From positions 1,461,345 to 1,525,344 of the forward strand of contig BCKC01000008.1 in the NCBI GenBank assembly GCA_001600455.1: DNA of 64,000 bases, read 5' to 3'. The notes below the pieces were generated by a model, which saw only the letters and a list, made by a program, of their open reading frames with translations, was not told the DNA's origin and did not search any database. The stretch is from Endocalyx cinctus (Eukaryota > Ascomycota > Sordariomycetes > Amphisphaeriales > Apiosporaceae). Of the stretch, positions 35,842 through 47,766 are shown one piece after another (within the stretch, counting starts at the first letter, position 1; each line of letters begins with the position of its first letter). The translations under genes were made by a program, and so were the position numbers.

Positions 35842-37040
35842 GTGACTTTGCTAGTTAGTAATATCCTCCGGCTCAAGTTAGATCAATCAACTCGAATCAC
35901 TAACAAAGCACAAAATAGCCATCGGAAAGTACAAGCCGCAAGATGCCACTACCAACCCCTCGCTCATCCTAGCCGCGTCTAAGAAGCCCGAGTACGCAAA
36001 GTTGATCGATGATGCCGTAGCGTACGCCAAGACCAAGGGTGGCGATGTCGATTCTCAGGTCGACGCCGCCCTCGACAGCCTCCTCGTCGAGTTCGGTAAG
36101 GAGATTCTTAAGATCATCCCCGGCAAGGTCTCCACCGAAGTCGATGCCCGATTCTCTTTCGACACCAAGGCCTCGGTCGACAAGGCCCTCCACATCATCG
36201 ACGTACGTCTTTCTTTCTTTCTTTCTTTTTTTTTCTTTCAATTCACGCCACACCGCTTTTTTTTTTACCACGGCATAAAATACTAATTGCCAATGGCAAA
36301 TGAATTATAGCTCTACAAGGAGCAAGGTATCTCCAAGGACCGTGTCCTGATCAAGATCGCCTCGACATGGGAGGGTATCAAGGCCGCCGAGATCCTCCAG
36401 CGTGACCACGGAATCAACTGCAACCTGACCCTCATGTTCTCCCTCGTCCAGGCCATCGCCGCCGCCGAGGCCGACGCCTTCCTCATCTCCCCCTTCGTCG
36501 GCCGTATCCTCGATTGGTACAAGGCCGCGACCAAGAAGGACTACGCCAAGGAGGAGGACCCCGGTGTCAAGTCTGTCCAGGCTATCTTCAACTACTACAA
36601 GAAGTACGGATACAACACCATCGTCATGGGTGCCTCGTTCCGAAACACGGGCGAGATCACCGAGCTTGCCGGCTGCGATTACCTCACCATCTCGGTACGT
36701 TTATACGTCTCATGATTGTTTCTTGACCTCGAAGAGCAATTATTCGGGACTCTATTATTGTCTAGTACTTACGTGAATCTAACCTTACTAACTTGACAAA
36801 AAGCCCGGTCTCCTCGAGGAGTTGATGAACTCGTCCGCTGCCGTCCCTAAGAAGCTCGACGCCTCGCAGGCCTCGTCGCTCGACATCGCCAAGAAGTCGT
36901 ACATCAACGACGAGTCTCTCTTCCGCTTCGACTTCAACGAGGAGCAGATGGCGGTCGAGAAGCTCCGTGAAGGTATCAGCAAGTTCGCCGCTGACGCCGT
37001 TACCCTCAAGAGTATTATCCAGGCCAAGGTTACTGCGTAA
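35842..37040 (+). CDS. TAL1: Transaldolase, 5' exon missing in the gap
   Basis: Transaldolase moves a dihydroxyacetone unit between sugar phosphates in the non-oxidative pentose phosphate pathway (cytosol). Visible exons are 35842..35853, 35919..36202, 36311..36694 and 36804..37040. The first of these is a 12-bp micro-exon: after a TTTTAG acceptor it supplies GDFA, which completes the family's GDF-[A/E][15 protein letters not shown] start when joined through a GTTAGT donor to the next exon. The catalytic Lys is in [23 protein letters not shown] and [12 protein letters not shown] are further family blocks. About 20 N-terminal residues including the start codon are not visible and must lie in the gap. 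Apart from that loss the enzyme looks intact, ending at TAA 37038-37040. Confidence 0.95.
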
Positions 37041-37899
37041 GTGCGGTAAGCTAGTGGAATGGACCCAAGTGGGGGATATGATGCATGCCGGCGATCAAAA
37101 TACATTAGATTTCTCCAAAGTGAGGATGGTCGTGGGTAAAAAAAATATAATGAAGAGTCAGGTGGAAGGCCATTGTGTTTTCTTCTTTTCTTTCTTTTTT
37201 TCCCTATGTTCCGCATATCTAAGTAGACTGAATAAATGAAAAGCATGATCAATTTCTTCATTGATAACTCTTATGATAAAATAATGGGGAGGTAGAACAT
37301 ATATTGAATATTCACGTGTTCGAGGTGTTTGACTCTGGTGGTTTCACGTAAGACTATTTCAACAAGCATGACTTCAGAAACTTTGTTGAAACGCAATAAA
37401 TCACTTATTTACCCTTCAATGATTGGGTAGAAATAGGAGCGTCCCGTGGCTGTTGATATCAGCATGGTTTCAAATAGTGACTTCTCGTCATAATATTCGA
37501 ACCACACTGTTTAATTATATGGTTCATATGCAGCCAGACGGGAGATATCTCAAGTATATGTATGTACATATGTATGCATGGTGTCATATATCGTAGATGG
37601 CCCAAATCGAAACCCCGTAATAGTAGATATACATAAACGCCGTCCAATGGTATATAATGCTCGCCTGACTCCCCCTATATTTGCCTACCTGCCTGCCTGT
37701 TTCTTTCTCTATTGTCCATCCAGTTTCGGTTTCGATTTCGGCCTTGACTTTTATCGTTTCGAATTGTTCGACGTAGGGTACGGTAGGTTTTTTTTTTTTT
37801 TTTTTCGGACAAGGCCGTTTGTTTCATTATACTTATTTTTTCCCCTCTCGTCCTTTCTCTTTTTTTTTTCTTTTTCTCTCTCTCTCTCTCTTCGTCTCT
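37041..37899. other. Intergenic region between convergent genes
   Basis: 3' flanks of transaldolase and PET191. T-runs and CT-rich tracts occupy 37789-37805 and 37858-37915. No gene recognised. Confidence 0.6.
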
Positions 37900-38459
37900 T
37901 CACTTCTTCTCCCCCTTCCCCGCCCCCGCCTCGTCCAACTTCTTCTTCTGCTGCTCCTCCCTATACCTCAAATTCTCCGCCTCCCTCCAATCGACCTCCT
38001 TCTCGTTCCCGTCCGTCTTCCTGCCCCCGGCCCCCGCGAACGCGCTTTTCCCGGCGTACAGCTGATACCCCTCGCCCGTCGATTCCGAATCCTCGAACTG
38101 CTTGAACGTGATCGGCTGGTTGCCGCGGAACCGCTTGCGCATGTCGATCATCCCGCGGCGACATTCGCCGAACCCCTTTTTCAGCTGCTGACATTTGACG
38201 GGTAAGGTGGCGTCGAGGGGCGCGCGGAGGCAGTCCGAGGCGCTGTTGCGGTGGATCATGACGCAGTCGGATTCTTGGAGGCAGGCGGCTAGGGCGGCTC
38301 CTGGAGAATTTTTGAGAGACGAAGTGGTTAGAAGGATGGATGAGAAGAAGGGAGTTGTTTGATCTTTTTTTTTTTTCTTTAGAGGAGGAGAGGCGAGGGG
38401 AGGGGAGAAGCTCGAGGATGTGGGACGGACATACTTATTTCTTTACAAGAGCTCGGCAT
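37900..38459 (-). CDS. PET191: Pet191 / COA5, cytochrome c oxidase assembly factor
   Basis: Exons 38459..38435 and 38300..37900 give 141 residues; the donor is GTATGT and the acceptor CAG, phase 1. The first exon encodes only eight residues plus one base. The product starts MPSSCKEIRAALAACLQESD and carries the conserved Cys pattern: C5-X9-C15, C21-X10-C32 and C45-X9-C55, the CHCH-like arrangement of Pet191. Family members sit at the mitochondrial inner membrane facing the intermembrane space and are needed for assembly of complex IV. Downstream are QPITFKQFEDSE and a charged tail, longer than in yeast (about 108 residues there) but usual in filamentous fungi. The first exon was placed by hand; it restores the family N-terminus exactly. 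Confidence 0.92.
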
Positions 38460-41429
38460 TTTGATTGATTGACTGGTTTTTTTTTTTTTTTTATGCGAAG
38501 ACAATTGGATTATTCTCCTGTTGGTATCTCGTAACTAGTCTTCTTCCTCCGGTCAGGTTGTGGTGTTATAAGTTTAAGAGAAGATCTATACACGGCATCG
38601 TATGTTCTCCGGTATATATCAATTCGTAAGTGAAGCTATCAGATAATAGTGGCGCAAAAAGTAAAGCTCAAAAAAAGGTGGTAAGTTGGTCAAAGCTTTT
38701 TTTATGGTTATTTGACTGGCTGACTGGCAGCTGACTGGTTCCTTATTCGGGGTCCACGGGTTCCAATATGATACAGTATGGGACTGGACGTTAGACCCGT
38801 AAAACACAGGGACAATAAGTCGCGATTTGGAACAAACTGAGGTTCTGGTACAAGGATAGCCGTAACTGGAAGTATTATCCAAGTAATCTGCTTATTATCA
38901 AGTAATAGTTTTTCCCATAGTATACCTAGTCAGATCATAGATGACGTATCCGCTACCTTATCCTGCTCTCCATTGCGCCTATATCCTGGGGGAAATCATT
39001 GGGTCTAGGTAATTGCTTCATGCAATAACTCTCTTGAGAAGGCTAACGAAACAAGAATAAAAAAAAGTACATATTATAAAGTTGATCATTGTGGACTGCA
39101 TATGCTATATGTTATAGCTGTATTCGTAATATTACAATACTTCTTAACTCAACCCCTCAAGTCAATAAATGTTTAGGAAACTAGCTTACAGCAAATCTTC
39201 TTTGCCTACGGTAAACGAATTCATCAACGTGGGTAAAAGTTAGTCTATGGTCAATTCACGTTTGAGGTTACTTGAGACCGGGGTCAAGAGGATTTTACTT
39301 GCCCGTCTGATATCATGTAAATAGTCCAGAACATATTATTCTAAGAAGTAATGTCAAAGGGAATAAAAGGGGTGAGGTAAAACAAGCGCGGCTTTTACGG
39401 AGAAACAAACCTCTTGCCCAAATGTCCATAATTTCAGCCGAATTCGATTATGCTGCGTCCAAACTTGCTGTCTTATGATATTTTCTCTCCGGAATAGGGG
39501 AAGAAGTGCAGTAACAAATGGATGGCCTGGACTCCCAAACGAATATAACCTCTCTTAAAGCAGACGTTCGGGACTCTTCAAAATATTTCGCACGTACCCC
39601 CGTCACCTAATTCAACTCGGAGCTGTCTTCATGATGAAGTCTGTTGGTCGAGTAAAACTGTGAGGGTGACTTATGATCTATCGGTAGAGCCTAGACGTCC
39701 GGGCCGGATGCAAAAAGTCCTGGTCTTAACGTGAATGACAAGATGGATGGTTCGTCTGATGTATGTATGAGTGATATACTAGTAATTGGGATGAATAGTA
39801 TTTTTGTGTTAAAGTAGCTAAAGATAGATCGAGGCCGAAGTAAGCAAAAGGCAAACACCAACAACATCCCGTTAACTTGTTTCTCGAACTGAGATTTCAG
39901 TTGGTCTACAGTACAGAAATGCATTCTGATTGAGATAGTAAATAAAAGTAATACATAGGAGACTTAACAGAATCTAGGTGGACCACAAGGCTTTATTGAT
40001 GATACCCCAGAAAAGACTGGAGGATATAGTATTCTTGCTTGGGTATCTTTCTCCTCTCTTTAATCCCTTTCTTTTCTGTTTCTTTTTGTTTATATGAGAT
40101 GGTTAATAAGGCAAAATACCTCTCTCATGACAGGGTATTCAAATTGAAAGTAATATACGTTGTTTAAGCAGGCAAGGGCTTCCTCGAGATGATCTCCACT
40201 CTATATGTAGGTTGGTTTAAATTCTCTGCCTCTCTGTCTTCCTCTCATGGACGAATGCGAGGCTTTCTATTATATTTGAACAGCGAGAGCCACCAATCAC
40301 ATTCAGGGCTAAGACAACATGGTTGATAGTTGCCAACAGTAGATGGTATGTATGTTATCTAAAAAATCAAACTAAAAATTGAGGAGCGAAGTCAGGTTCA
40401 TTGACAAATCTTACCTGAGAACCAAAGCTCTGGGTTCGCAAAGGACCCTTACTTTTTGACTCGTTTCTCAAAGCTTAGCTAGGGTGATCAAGAGAGAGTC
40501 TATAAATGGTCATAGATCGGATTAACCAACCGAGTGGGAGAAATTGGCCAGAGTCAAGATAAAATAAGAAGCTTTGACACGTGAATAGATCCAAGTTTTT
40601 GTTATACGTGGGTTGATTCGGAGCGGGTACGGTATGGAGTATTGAATTTAGCGGTACAGGCGTTCCGGATTTTCAATTAAGAATACTGTACTCTGACTAG
40701 TGTAGTGGTAGAACAAGGGTAGCTATATTGACTGTTACATATAAGCACCATATATGAATTAATATGTTATGTCCAATACTAGGTAAAAGGGAGGGGAGAA
40801 GAGGAGGATTCATTTAGTATAGATAATTATTTCTGGTAATCATCTATTTATTCTCATTGTCAAAAGTCAATTTATCCCGATGGTGTGGCTAAAGAAGGAA
40901 TCGAGAGGAATTTATAGATACAAAATGCAAATACAATTCAAATACAGTAGACTAGGAGGTTAGATAAGTCATGTTTAATGGGTAATTCCCTCTGTACCAC
41001 AGTAGCTTTTACTTACTGTATCCTCTGTAATTCTACATATTAAGCGCTAACATGACAAAGGGACAGGGGGGAGTTATCAACAAGGATTCTCGGAAAGGAA
41101 ATGAGTTGCATTTTATTTTCACATGTGACATATCCAGCATGCTCACTGACATCAGAGAAGTTATAGACTTTTCGGTTTTTTTTTTTTTTTTTTTATATTA
41201 TTATTTCTTATATTCTTGCCATCATTTATATACCCCTTTCTCCCTTTTCTTTTTCTTCCTTTTCTCTCTTTTTCGGACAAGAATATGATGATCTTTTCTT
41301 CGCGGTAGCTTAACTCTCTCAATAGTGTCAATTGTATCATTACCGTCTACCATACGAATAATCATTCGTCACTAAAAGGGGTTATTTCTCAATTACAGAG
41401 TACAGCTAAGGAAATAATCATCTGCTGCG
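38460..41429. other. 3-kb intergenic region, no gene recognised
   Basis: Only short chance frames. Homopolymer runs at 38479-38492 (T) and 41177-41194 (T). The end of the region holds the promoter of the lipase gene. Confidence 0.6.
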
Positions 41430-44024
41430 ATGCCTGTACCGTTTCTTGGTCGGGTGAACCCGTTAGTTCCCTCGCAACTCTATCTACTCTCTACTCTATT
41501 CGATCGTATTGATTTTCGCTAACTCATTTACAGGATCGAATATGTTGCGATAGCTGGTTCTTTTGTAATTGTTCTTCTCGAGGCTATCATTCGTATATTG
41601 ACCCTCGCTTTGCGTATGTAATAATCTAATCGGTTTGATTGGAATCGTTATGATACTGACTTTTACCGCATAGCTGCTTCCCTCATCAATATTTTCTATC
41701 GGGCCTCCCGTCGCCTTTTCGATGCTCTAACTTCTCCCGCGCAAAAACGAGCCGAACAGCGACGGAAATGTACGAATAAGCAATCAACCCCCCCCCCCCC
41801 CCCCCCCCCCCCTAAGGAAAATAGGATGAAAATGAGGAAGGGAAAAATAAGAATAATACCAACTAACAAAACGCCCAATCTATAGCTATATCCGCTTCGA
41901 TTCGCAATGCCGCCGATTTCGTCGATCTCTGTGCCATGTTTGGCTATACCGCCGAAGAGCATGTTTTGCAGACTAAGGATGGATTTCTGCTTTGCATCCA
42001 CCGCCTCGCATGGAAGAAAGGCGAGGAGGATATGAAGGTCAACGACGGACCTTCCAGCATCAAGAAGCGCGTCGTCTACCTTCACCACGGCCTCATGATG
42101 AACAGCGAAGTCTGGATCAGCTTGACCGACGCCGAGAGATGTTTGCCTTTCACTCTGGTCGAGCGAGGCTTTGACGTTTGGGTATGCATTCAATCTATCC
42201 GTTCATATTAATTGCTAGCCATTTTATCCGTGGATGTTTAACTAATCATTAACACTTTCTAGCTTGGTAACAATCGGGGAAACAAATACTGCAAGAAATC
42301 GATCCACCATTCTCCTACTTCTACCCAGTTCTGGAATTTCTCCATGGACGAATTTGCTTTACACGATATCCCCAACACTATAGAATACGTGCTAGATGCC
42401 ACGCAACAGCCATCGCTCTCCTATATCGGTTTCTCTCAGGGCACTACTCAGGCCTTCGCAACCCTAGCCATCCATCCCAACCTAAACGACAAGGTTAACG
42501 TCTTCATTGCTCTCGCCCCCGCTATATCACCTCCCGGCTTGCAGAACGGAGTAGTCGATGCCTTGATGAAGGCTTCTCCCTCGCTCATTTTCCTGCTCTT
42601 CGGCCGACGTTCCATTCTCAGTTCCACGACGACCTGGCAATCCATATTATATCCGCCCATCTTCGTGAAAGTGATCGACGCAGGAATAGGCTTTCTGTTC
42701 GGATGGAAGTCTAAGAATATGTCCTTCAGCCAGAAGCTCGCCGCTTACCCTCACCTTTACTCTTTCACGAGCACCAAGTCGATCGTACATTGGTTCCAGA
42801 TTATGCGCAACACATCGTTTCAGATGTTCGACGACGAATTGCAGACCCCCCTAGGCATTGGTACTGCGAATAAGTACACGAGAGTGGCTAAATACCCTAC
42901 TCGCAACATTAGAACGCCTATCGTCCTCGTCTACGGAGGCAGCGATTCTCTCGTCGATATCAAGGTTATGCTGCGTGTGCTACCTAAGAGGACCGTTGCG
43001 ACCGAGATCCCGCACTACGAACATCTCGACTTCCTGTGGGCCCGCGATATCCACACGCAGGTCTTCCCTCACGTTTTCGATGCCCTGGACAGCTTCACGA
43101 GCGCGGAAAACACTCCCGAACAGTTTGAGGGATATCGACGTGCGCGACAAGCAAGCCTATCAGCGTCGACAACTTTCAAACAGTGAGTTTATTTCTCGTG
43201 ACATTAAAAAAAAAAAAAAAAAAACATAGGCCAAAATAAGGCACAGCTGACACGTTTCGATTGCCGTATCTAGCTCGTACAAACCCAGCGACGCGGTCGA
43301 GTCTGACGCAGGATCCGTCTTATCCAACGGCCAAGAAAATGGTGTCTCCGAACCGAACGTGCAACATCAAGCGCGCGAAGAAGGTATAGTCCAAATGTCT
43401 CCTTTAAGGTTTTTAGGGAATGGTTCTTCATCTTCTGCTACTTCTTCTCGGCAAGAGTCGGAAGCAGCCGGACCAGAAGAGCAACAACAAGTTGTAGTAG
43501 AAGAAGAGCAAGAAGAAAAAGGAGGAATATTGTCAGGCTCAAAGAGCCGTTCTCATCACTCTCATCTCCATCCTATCCATACGTTGAACGAATACAATTT
43601 TAACACTTCGTCTCCCGAAAAGTCGATGTCAACGGCATATTCTAGTGGAAGCAACAGCAGCTCGAGTTATCAACATCATTTTAACACCAGTAACGCCTAC
43701 GACCGCCACTGCAATCGCCACCAGCAACACCACCACGACCATAATGATGGTGCTAGCGACTACATATACGATCACGACAACTCGACCGTCATGACCACAC
43801 CGTCCCCTTCCACAGTTGGCAATCACGCGACATTCGCCGGATTTAGCAATAAGCAACAGCTGCACAGCAGCGGAAGTATAGGCAGGAGCGCCGGCCGCAC
43901 TCACAGACGAGGCAGCGCCGCCAGCACCATCAGCATCGACTCTATGAGAGACGGCCGCGGTATCAAGATCGGGGCCTCGAGACCGACCGGTGGCGTCGTC
44001 ATCACGAGTATAGGCGGAGATTGA
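41430..44024 (+). CDS. Membrane-anchored acid-lipase-type hydrolase (probable steryl ester hydrolase), six exons
   Basis: Exons 41430..41461, 41534..41613, 41674..41769, 41886..42181, 42263..43182 and 43274..44024 join in frame to 724 residues. The N-terminus (MPVPFLGRVNP, then a hydrophobic segment through residues ~12-37) looks like a membrane anchor. Then come the ab-hydrolase lipase-associated region (TAEEHVLQTKDGFLLCIHRL, HHGLMMNSEVW) and the alpha/beta hydrolase core. The catalytic triad is visible: Ser226 in GFSQG, Asp396 in GGSDSLVD and His422 in HYEHLDF. This is the layout of yeast Tgl1/Yeh1/Yeh2, which hydrolyse steryl esters at lipid droplets or the plasma membrane. Substrate is inferred. 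The last ~250 residues are a Ser/His/Gln/Glu-rich, probably disordered tail. Intron 3 contains a run of 25 C, and intron 1 uses a GTTAGT donor. The small 5' exons were placed by hand; the family N-terminus is restored. Confidence 0.88.
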
Positions 44025-44861
44025 TAAGGGTTTCAAGACATATCTCCCCAACGACTGGGGAAAAGGGATGGGATGAACGCTGTGTACATTTTTATGTATA
44101 TATATCCTTCTTTCGTCACCTTCGGAATGTGTATATCACCCCTCTTTTTCTCCTTCTCATTTTGTCTAGGGTCAGAGGACAAGGGGAGGAAGGAGTTCAA
44201 AATTGTTACAAAAGGATGAAGGGGGAAACTCGATTGGCGTTTAGGTTGTCATTTTTTTGATCTTTCATATACTGGCGTTTTTACTCGGTATCGAGAATAC
44301 CAGTATCGGATAGGGGGGTGGCTTGGGATGGTAGAGAGTGCCGAGAGAAGGAGTTGAAGAGGTATAAATTATAGTAATTTTATATTAAATCATTACATAC
44401 ATCTCGCTCGTCTTTTTCTAGTTCATGTTGACTCAGGGTACAATTACGTGCTACATAATATTCAAAACGCGATGTCAGCCCCGGCCTAGCAGATAACGTT
44501 CGGCTCACGGGCTCACCTATGGGAGAGGGGACGGGATCCCGAGTTCTCTAATGATCATAGTCATACATGGCCGATGTAATCTTGAAGGGTTTATAAATTA
44601 AATCGAATTCATGTTTCTTTTTATTAATGAACCCGGCATGTACGTGCTATTCAGACTTTTAGTAGTAAAAGTCTCTTGGATTAAGTAAATACACAAACGA
44701 AACAAGTTACGCCGACTTTTCAACCAAGCTCCATCCAGTCCAAGGATTAGGCAACGAAACGCCGAAACACACACGCGCACATCATGAATAAGACCCATTT
44801 CCTAAGCGCAACCTGTACTGATAGAGAGAGAATCCGAACAAAAAAAAAGAATTAAATCCCA
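44025..44861. other. Intergenic region between convergent genes
   Basis: 3' flanks of the lipase and of the HAM1-type gene. No gene recognised. Confidence 0.6.
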
Positions 44862-47138
44862 TTAATTCGGGATTCCAGTCATCATCGACGACTCCGACCG
44901 CACCCTCGTATCAAAAACGACATTCCTCCATCCTTCCCTCTCAAACTCCTCCACGCGATCACCCGCCCGATCCGCCTCCTCGTGCCACATCCTCGCCACG
45001 CTCGCGGGGGTATACACGCCCCTGAAGACGCCGACGCCGGGCTCGTCGACGCCGACGCGGGCGTACACGTCCGGGTTATCCTCGGGGACGAGGCGCGCGG
45101 CGACGGCTCGGAGAAAAGTCCAGAGGTCCTTGGGGTCCGCGACGCGGGTCGCGCGGAGCCGCTCCCGCGCGAAGACGAGCTCGCGGTTCGCCGCGTGGAC
45201 GAGGTCGGCCGCGGCCGCGGCCAGCTTCGCTTCGAGGGTGGCCCGGAGGATCGGTCGCAGGAGCGGCTTGACGAGCCAGGTGAGCCACGAGAACTTGCGG
45301 CTGTCCGAGAGCCGGTAGTCGAGGTGGTGGACGCGGACGCGGACGCCGCGGAGGGCGAGCACCTGCTCGATGCCCTCGCGGCGCAGCTCCACCTCGAGGT
45401 GCAGGTCGACGCCCCGCTCGTCGAGCGCGAACCCGGCGATGCCTTCGTCCGCGAGCCGGAAGAGGCCGCTGTGCGCCCGCAGCCAGAACCCGACCTCGTC
45501 CGCCTTCAGCGAGAGCCCGTCCAGCTTGATGAGCATCAGGTGCTTCGTGCTCGTCGTCGTCCGGAATCGGGCTTTGCGGATCTCGAGGTCGTTGTACATC
45601 TCGATCTTCAGGCGGTACGGCAGGAAGGACGAGCCGTTCACGGTTTCTCCCGGTTCGAGGATCAGGTTCTCCAGCAGGAGGTCGATCGCCGGCGTGCTAA
45701 CTTCAAGGCGCGGTATCGGGAGATATTGGATGGCGGCGATCAGTAAGGGAATAAAGACGCTAAGACCGTCGTGAATAAGGTCAGAGTTGAGTGCTGCATG
45801 CTTAGGTGACAAGACTTCGAAGATACGGAGAGTAGTAGTGATTAGGGCAAAGATATCCTTGTCCCGCACGACGCTCTGAAAAGTGACGGTAAGTTGTTGT
45901 AGCAGCTCGTCAACGTCATGTCTTAAGTTACTCTCTGTCCCGACTTGCTTGCTCTTCTGCCGAAGCTCGTCGAGTTTACTCTGCGCGTTATCGAAGAATT
46001 CGGGGTCGGTCAATAGCTTCTGCAGACTGTTACCGACCTCTACCATCAAATCTTCGAATTCTGGATCTTTGTCTTTGTGGCCAACCACTTTCTTGAGCAG
46101 CTCTTCACTCTTTTCCCACTCTTCCTTTTCACCAAAGCTCTTCACAAACTCCCACAAATTGATCAACGCGCGGTCTGTCTCCGGATTCTCGTGCACGTCA
46201 CTTTGCGCGGCTTCGACGACTTCTTCCGCCGCTCGAGAATAGACCACGGCGTACCGTTTTATGAGTAGCGATAACGTAGACACGGAATCCGAGTAATCTT
46301 TCCGTTTCCGAAGATTGAATACCGTCTGCTTCAGACGATGTAACAGAGTCTTGCCCTCATCTCCGGAAAACTTATCTTTAGCGCTCTCGAGCGTAGTGGC
46401 CGCGACCTCGGCGCCTCCTTGCACGACAGTTTGAGCGATATCCTGAAATTCGTCTTCGAGGTTGTGAGCCGACGGCGGCACACGGGCGTGTCCATTCCCA
46501 CCGTTGCTGGAGGTGTCTGGGTTTTGGACCTTCTGCAGCTCTTCTGGCGACGCTTCCAGCTTTTTGCTCGTCTCTTCGGCGACGTTGCTCAAGGTAAATG
46601 CCGAGTCCTTGAAAATTTCTCTGCCTACCGTCTTGAGGTCTCCGAGAAAAACGCGGAAGTCTTGGTTGGTAAGGAGTAAAGAGCCGACGGTATGCAAGCT
46701 TTGATAAGCGAGGGCGGTATCAGCTTTTACCTTAGATTTCTTAGCGCGCGATCTCAGGTCTTCGGTGTCGACAGTGATCTTGCTCTTGGTGAGGAACCAT
46801 ATAAGATCTTGCAACTGATCTTTGTCGTTCTTGTTCTTAAGGAGAGTAATAAACTCTCCCAGCCACTGTTTTGTTAGCCGTACTAGTCTGCGTCCACTGT
46901 CAGACAGGTCGGGGTTGTCCGGGTTTAATATGTCGCTTGCTAAGAGTGTACGCAGATTGATGATGGCTTGTTCGGTGCTAGGCATATATCCTTTACCTAA
47001 GGCTCGGATCATCTGGTAGCTGTGTAATTTTTGATACAGTTCTCGTTGTAGATGCGTGTTCTGTTTATATCGTGGAAGCAAAGGCTCCCGTTCAGGATCT
47101 GAACGCTTCTTTCGAAGCCCGAAACACGATGAGAACAT
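44862..47138 (-). CDS. HAM1-type fungal protein (HAM1_N/HAM1_C; lipid-binding-like fold inferred)
   Basis: An uninterrupted 758-residue frame from the ATG at 47138. The start MFSSCFGLRKKR...EPLLPRY is typical of this fungal family, and Cys5 next to a basic patch could be lipid-modified (inference). The first ~500 residues are mostly alpha-helical (HAM1-like N-terminal region, DUF5923 type); residues ~460-720 hold the HAM1-like C-terminal region (DUF4449 type), starting near LPIPRLEVSTPAIDLLLENL. The alternating strands in this part resemble BPI/TULIP lipid-binding proteins, but that fold assignment is inference. Function is not established to my knowledge. The 3' part of the gene (about 44900-45700) is clearly more GC-rich, with Arg, Ala, Glu and Leu codons ending in G or C, than the 5' part. 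Confidence 0.8.
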   Translation of the reverse strand: MFSSCFGLRKKRSDPEREPLLPRYKQNTHLQRELYQKLHSYQMIRALGKGYMPSTEQAIINLRTLLASDILNPDNPDLSDSGRRLVRLTKQWLGEFITLLKNKNDKDQLQDLIWFLTKSKITVDTEDLRSRAKKSKVKADTALAYQSLHTVGSLLLTNQDFRVFLGDLKTVGREIFKDSAFTLSNVAEETSKKLEASPEELQKVQNPDTSSNGGNGHARVPPSAHNLEDEFQDIAQTVVQGGAEVAATTLESAKDKFSGDEGKTLLHRLKQTVFNLRKRKDYSDSVSTLSLLIKRYAVVYSRAAEEVVEAAQSDVHENPETDRALINLWEFVKSFGEKEEWEKSEELLKKVVGHKDKDPEFEDLMVEVGNSLQKLLTDPEFFDNAQSKLDELRQKSKQVGTESNLRHDVDELLQQLTVTFQSVVRDKDIFALITTTLRIFEVLSPKHAALNSDLIHDGLSVFIPLLIAAIQYLPIPRLEVSTPAIDLLLENLILEPGETVNGSSFLPYRLKIEMYNDLEIRKARFRTTTSTKHLMLIKLDGLSLKADEVGFWLRAHSGLFRLADEGIAGFALDERGVDLHLEVELRREGIEQVLALRGVRVRVHHLDYRLSDSRKFSWLTWLVKPLLRPILRATLEAKLAAAAADLVHAANRELVFARERLRATRVADPKDLWTFLRAVAARLVPEDNPDVYARVGVDEPGVGVFRGVYTPASVARMWHEEADRAGDRVEEFEREGWRNVVFDTRVRSESSMMTGIPN

Positions 47139-47766
47139 GTTGGCTTAGTTTTTGAATTATTGATGACGAGTATTATAGGTAGCGACACATATTTGTCTTG
47201 AAAAAGAATGTAAGGACGACAAATACCGTCCTTAAGGTTATTGTCACGAAATATCGATACAGAGACAACAATGATGCACGGGTGACTGTTTACAGAATCA
47301 CCCGGTTCTTATACCCCAAGAATTGGGTACTTGACTTGATTTGTAAAATAGGTGGTGAACAAAGTACCGAATAGGGACATTATAGCGATGACGTCTTGAC
47401 TACCGGAGCTCTACCTCCTAAAGCAGCTCCTTAAAAGTTACAGCTTTATCGATAAAGAGGTACCTAACCTAGCTGCCTAGGTAGCTAGGTACCCACTAAG
47501 TAGTTACTGATCTAACCTAAAATAGCATATTATTTACTAGGCGCTAGGTAGTATATTTACAGTGGTTCTGGCCAATACCGATGCTTCCACACTTAATATC
47601 AACGGGAGGTGAGCTTGCAGCCCACAGAACGTCCCGAGTTTACAAATTTTACCGTGTTACACGGAAAATATACGATAAGAAAAATATAAGATAAGAAAAC
47701 GACAGGGGTTTTTAAAGATGGTTCCGTAGAGGCGTGTAGAAGACCCTTCGTAAACTCAGGCATATC
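47139..47766. promoter_or_regulatory. Divergent promoter region with a TAGGTA repeat block
   Basis: This 628-bp stretch separates the minus-strand HAM1-type gene from the plus-strand phosphoesterase, so both must start here. It contains a block of CCTAGGTA/TAGCTAGGTACC units (47459-47556). No individual binding site can be assigned. Confidence 0.5.
47459..47556. repeat. Block of CTAGGTA/GTACCTA repeat units
   Basis: GAGGTACCTAACCTAGCTGC and following bases form overlapping palindromic TAGGTA and GCTAGGTAC units. It is the third such block in the window (others at 1939-2030 and 24463-24583). Confidence 0.65.

Noticed and set aside
44982..45774. 254-codon and 134-codon plus-strand frames opposite the HAM1-type gene
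   Set aside because: Antisense shadows of a GC-rich coding region; their composition mirrors the real frame.
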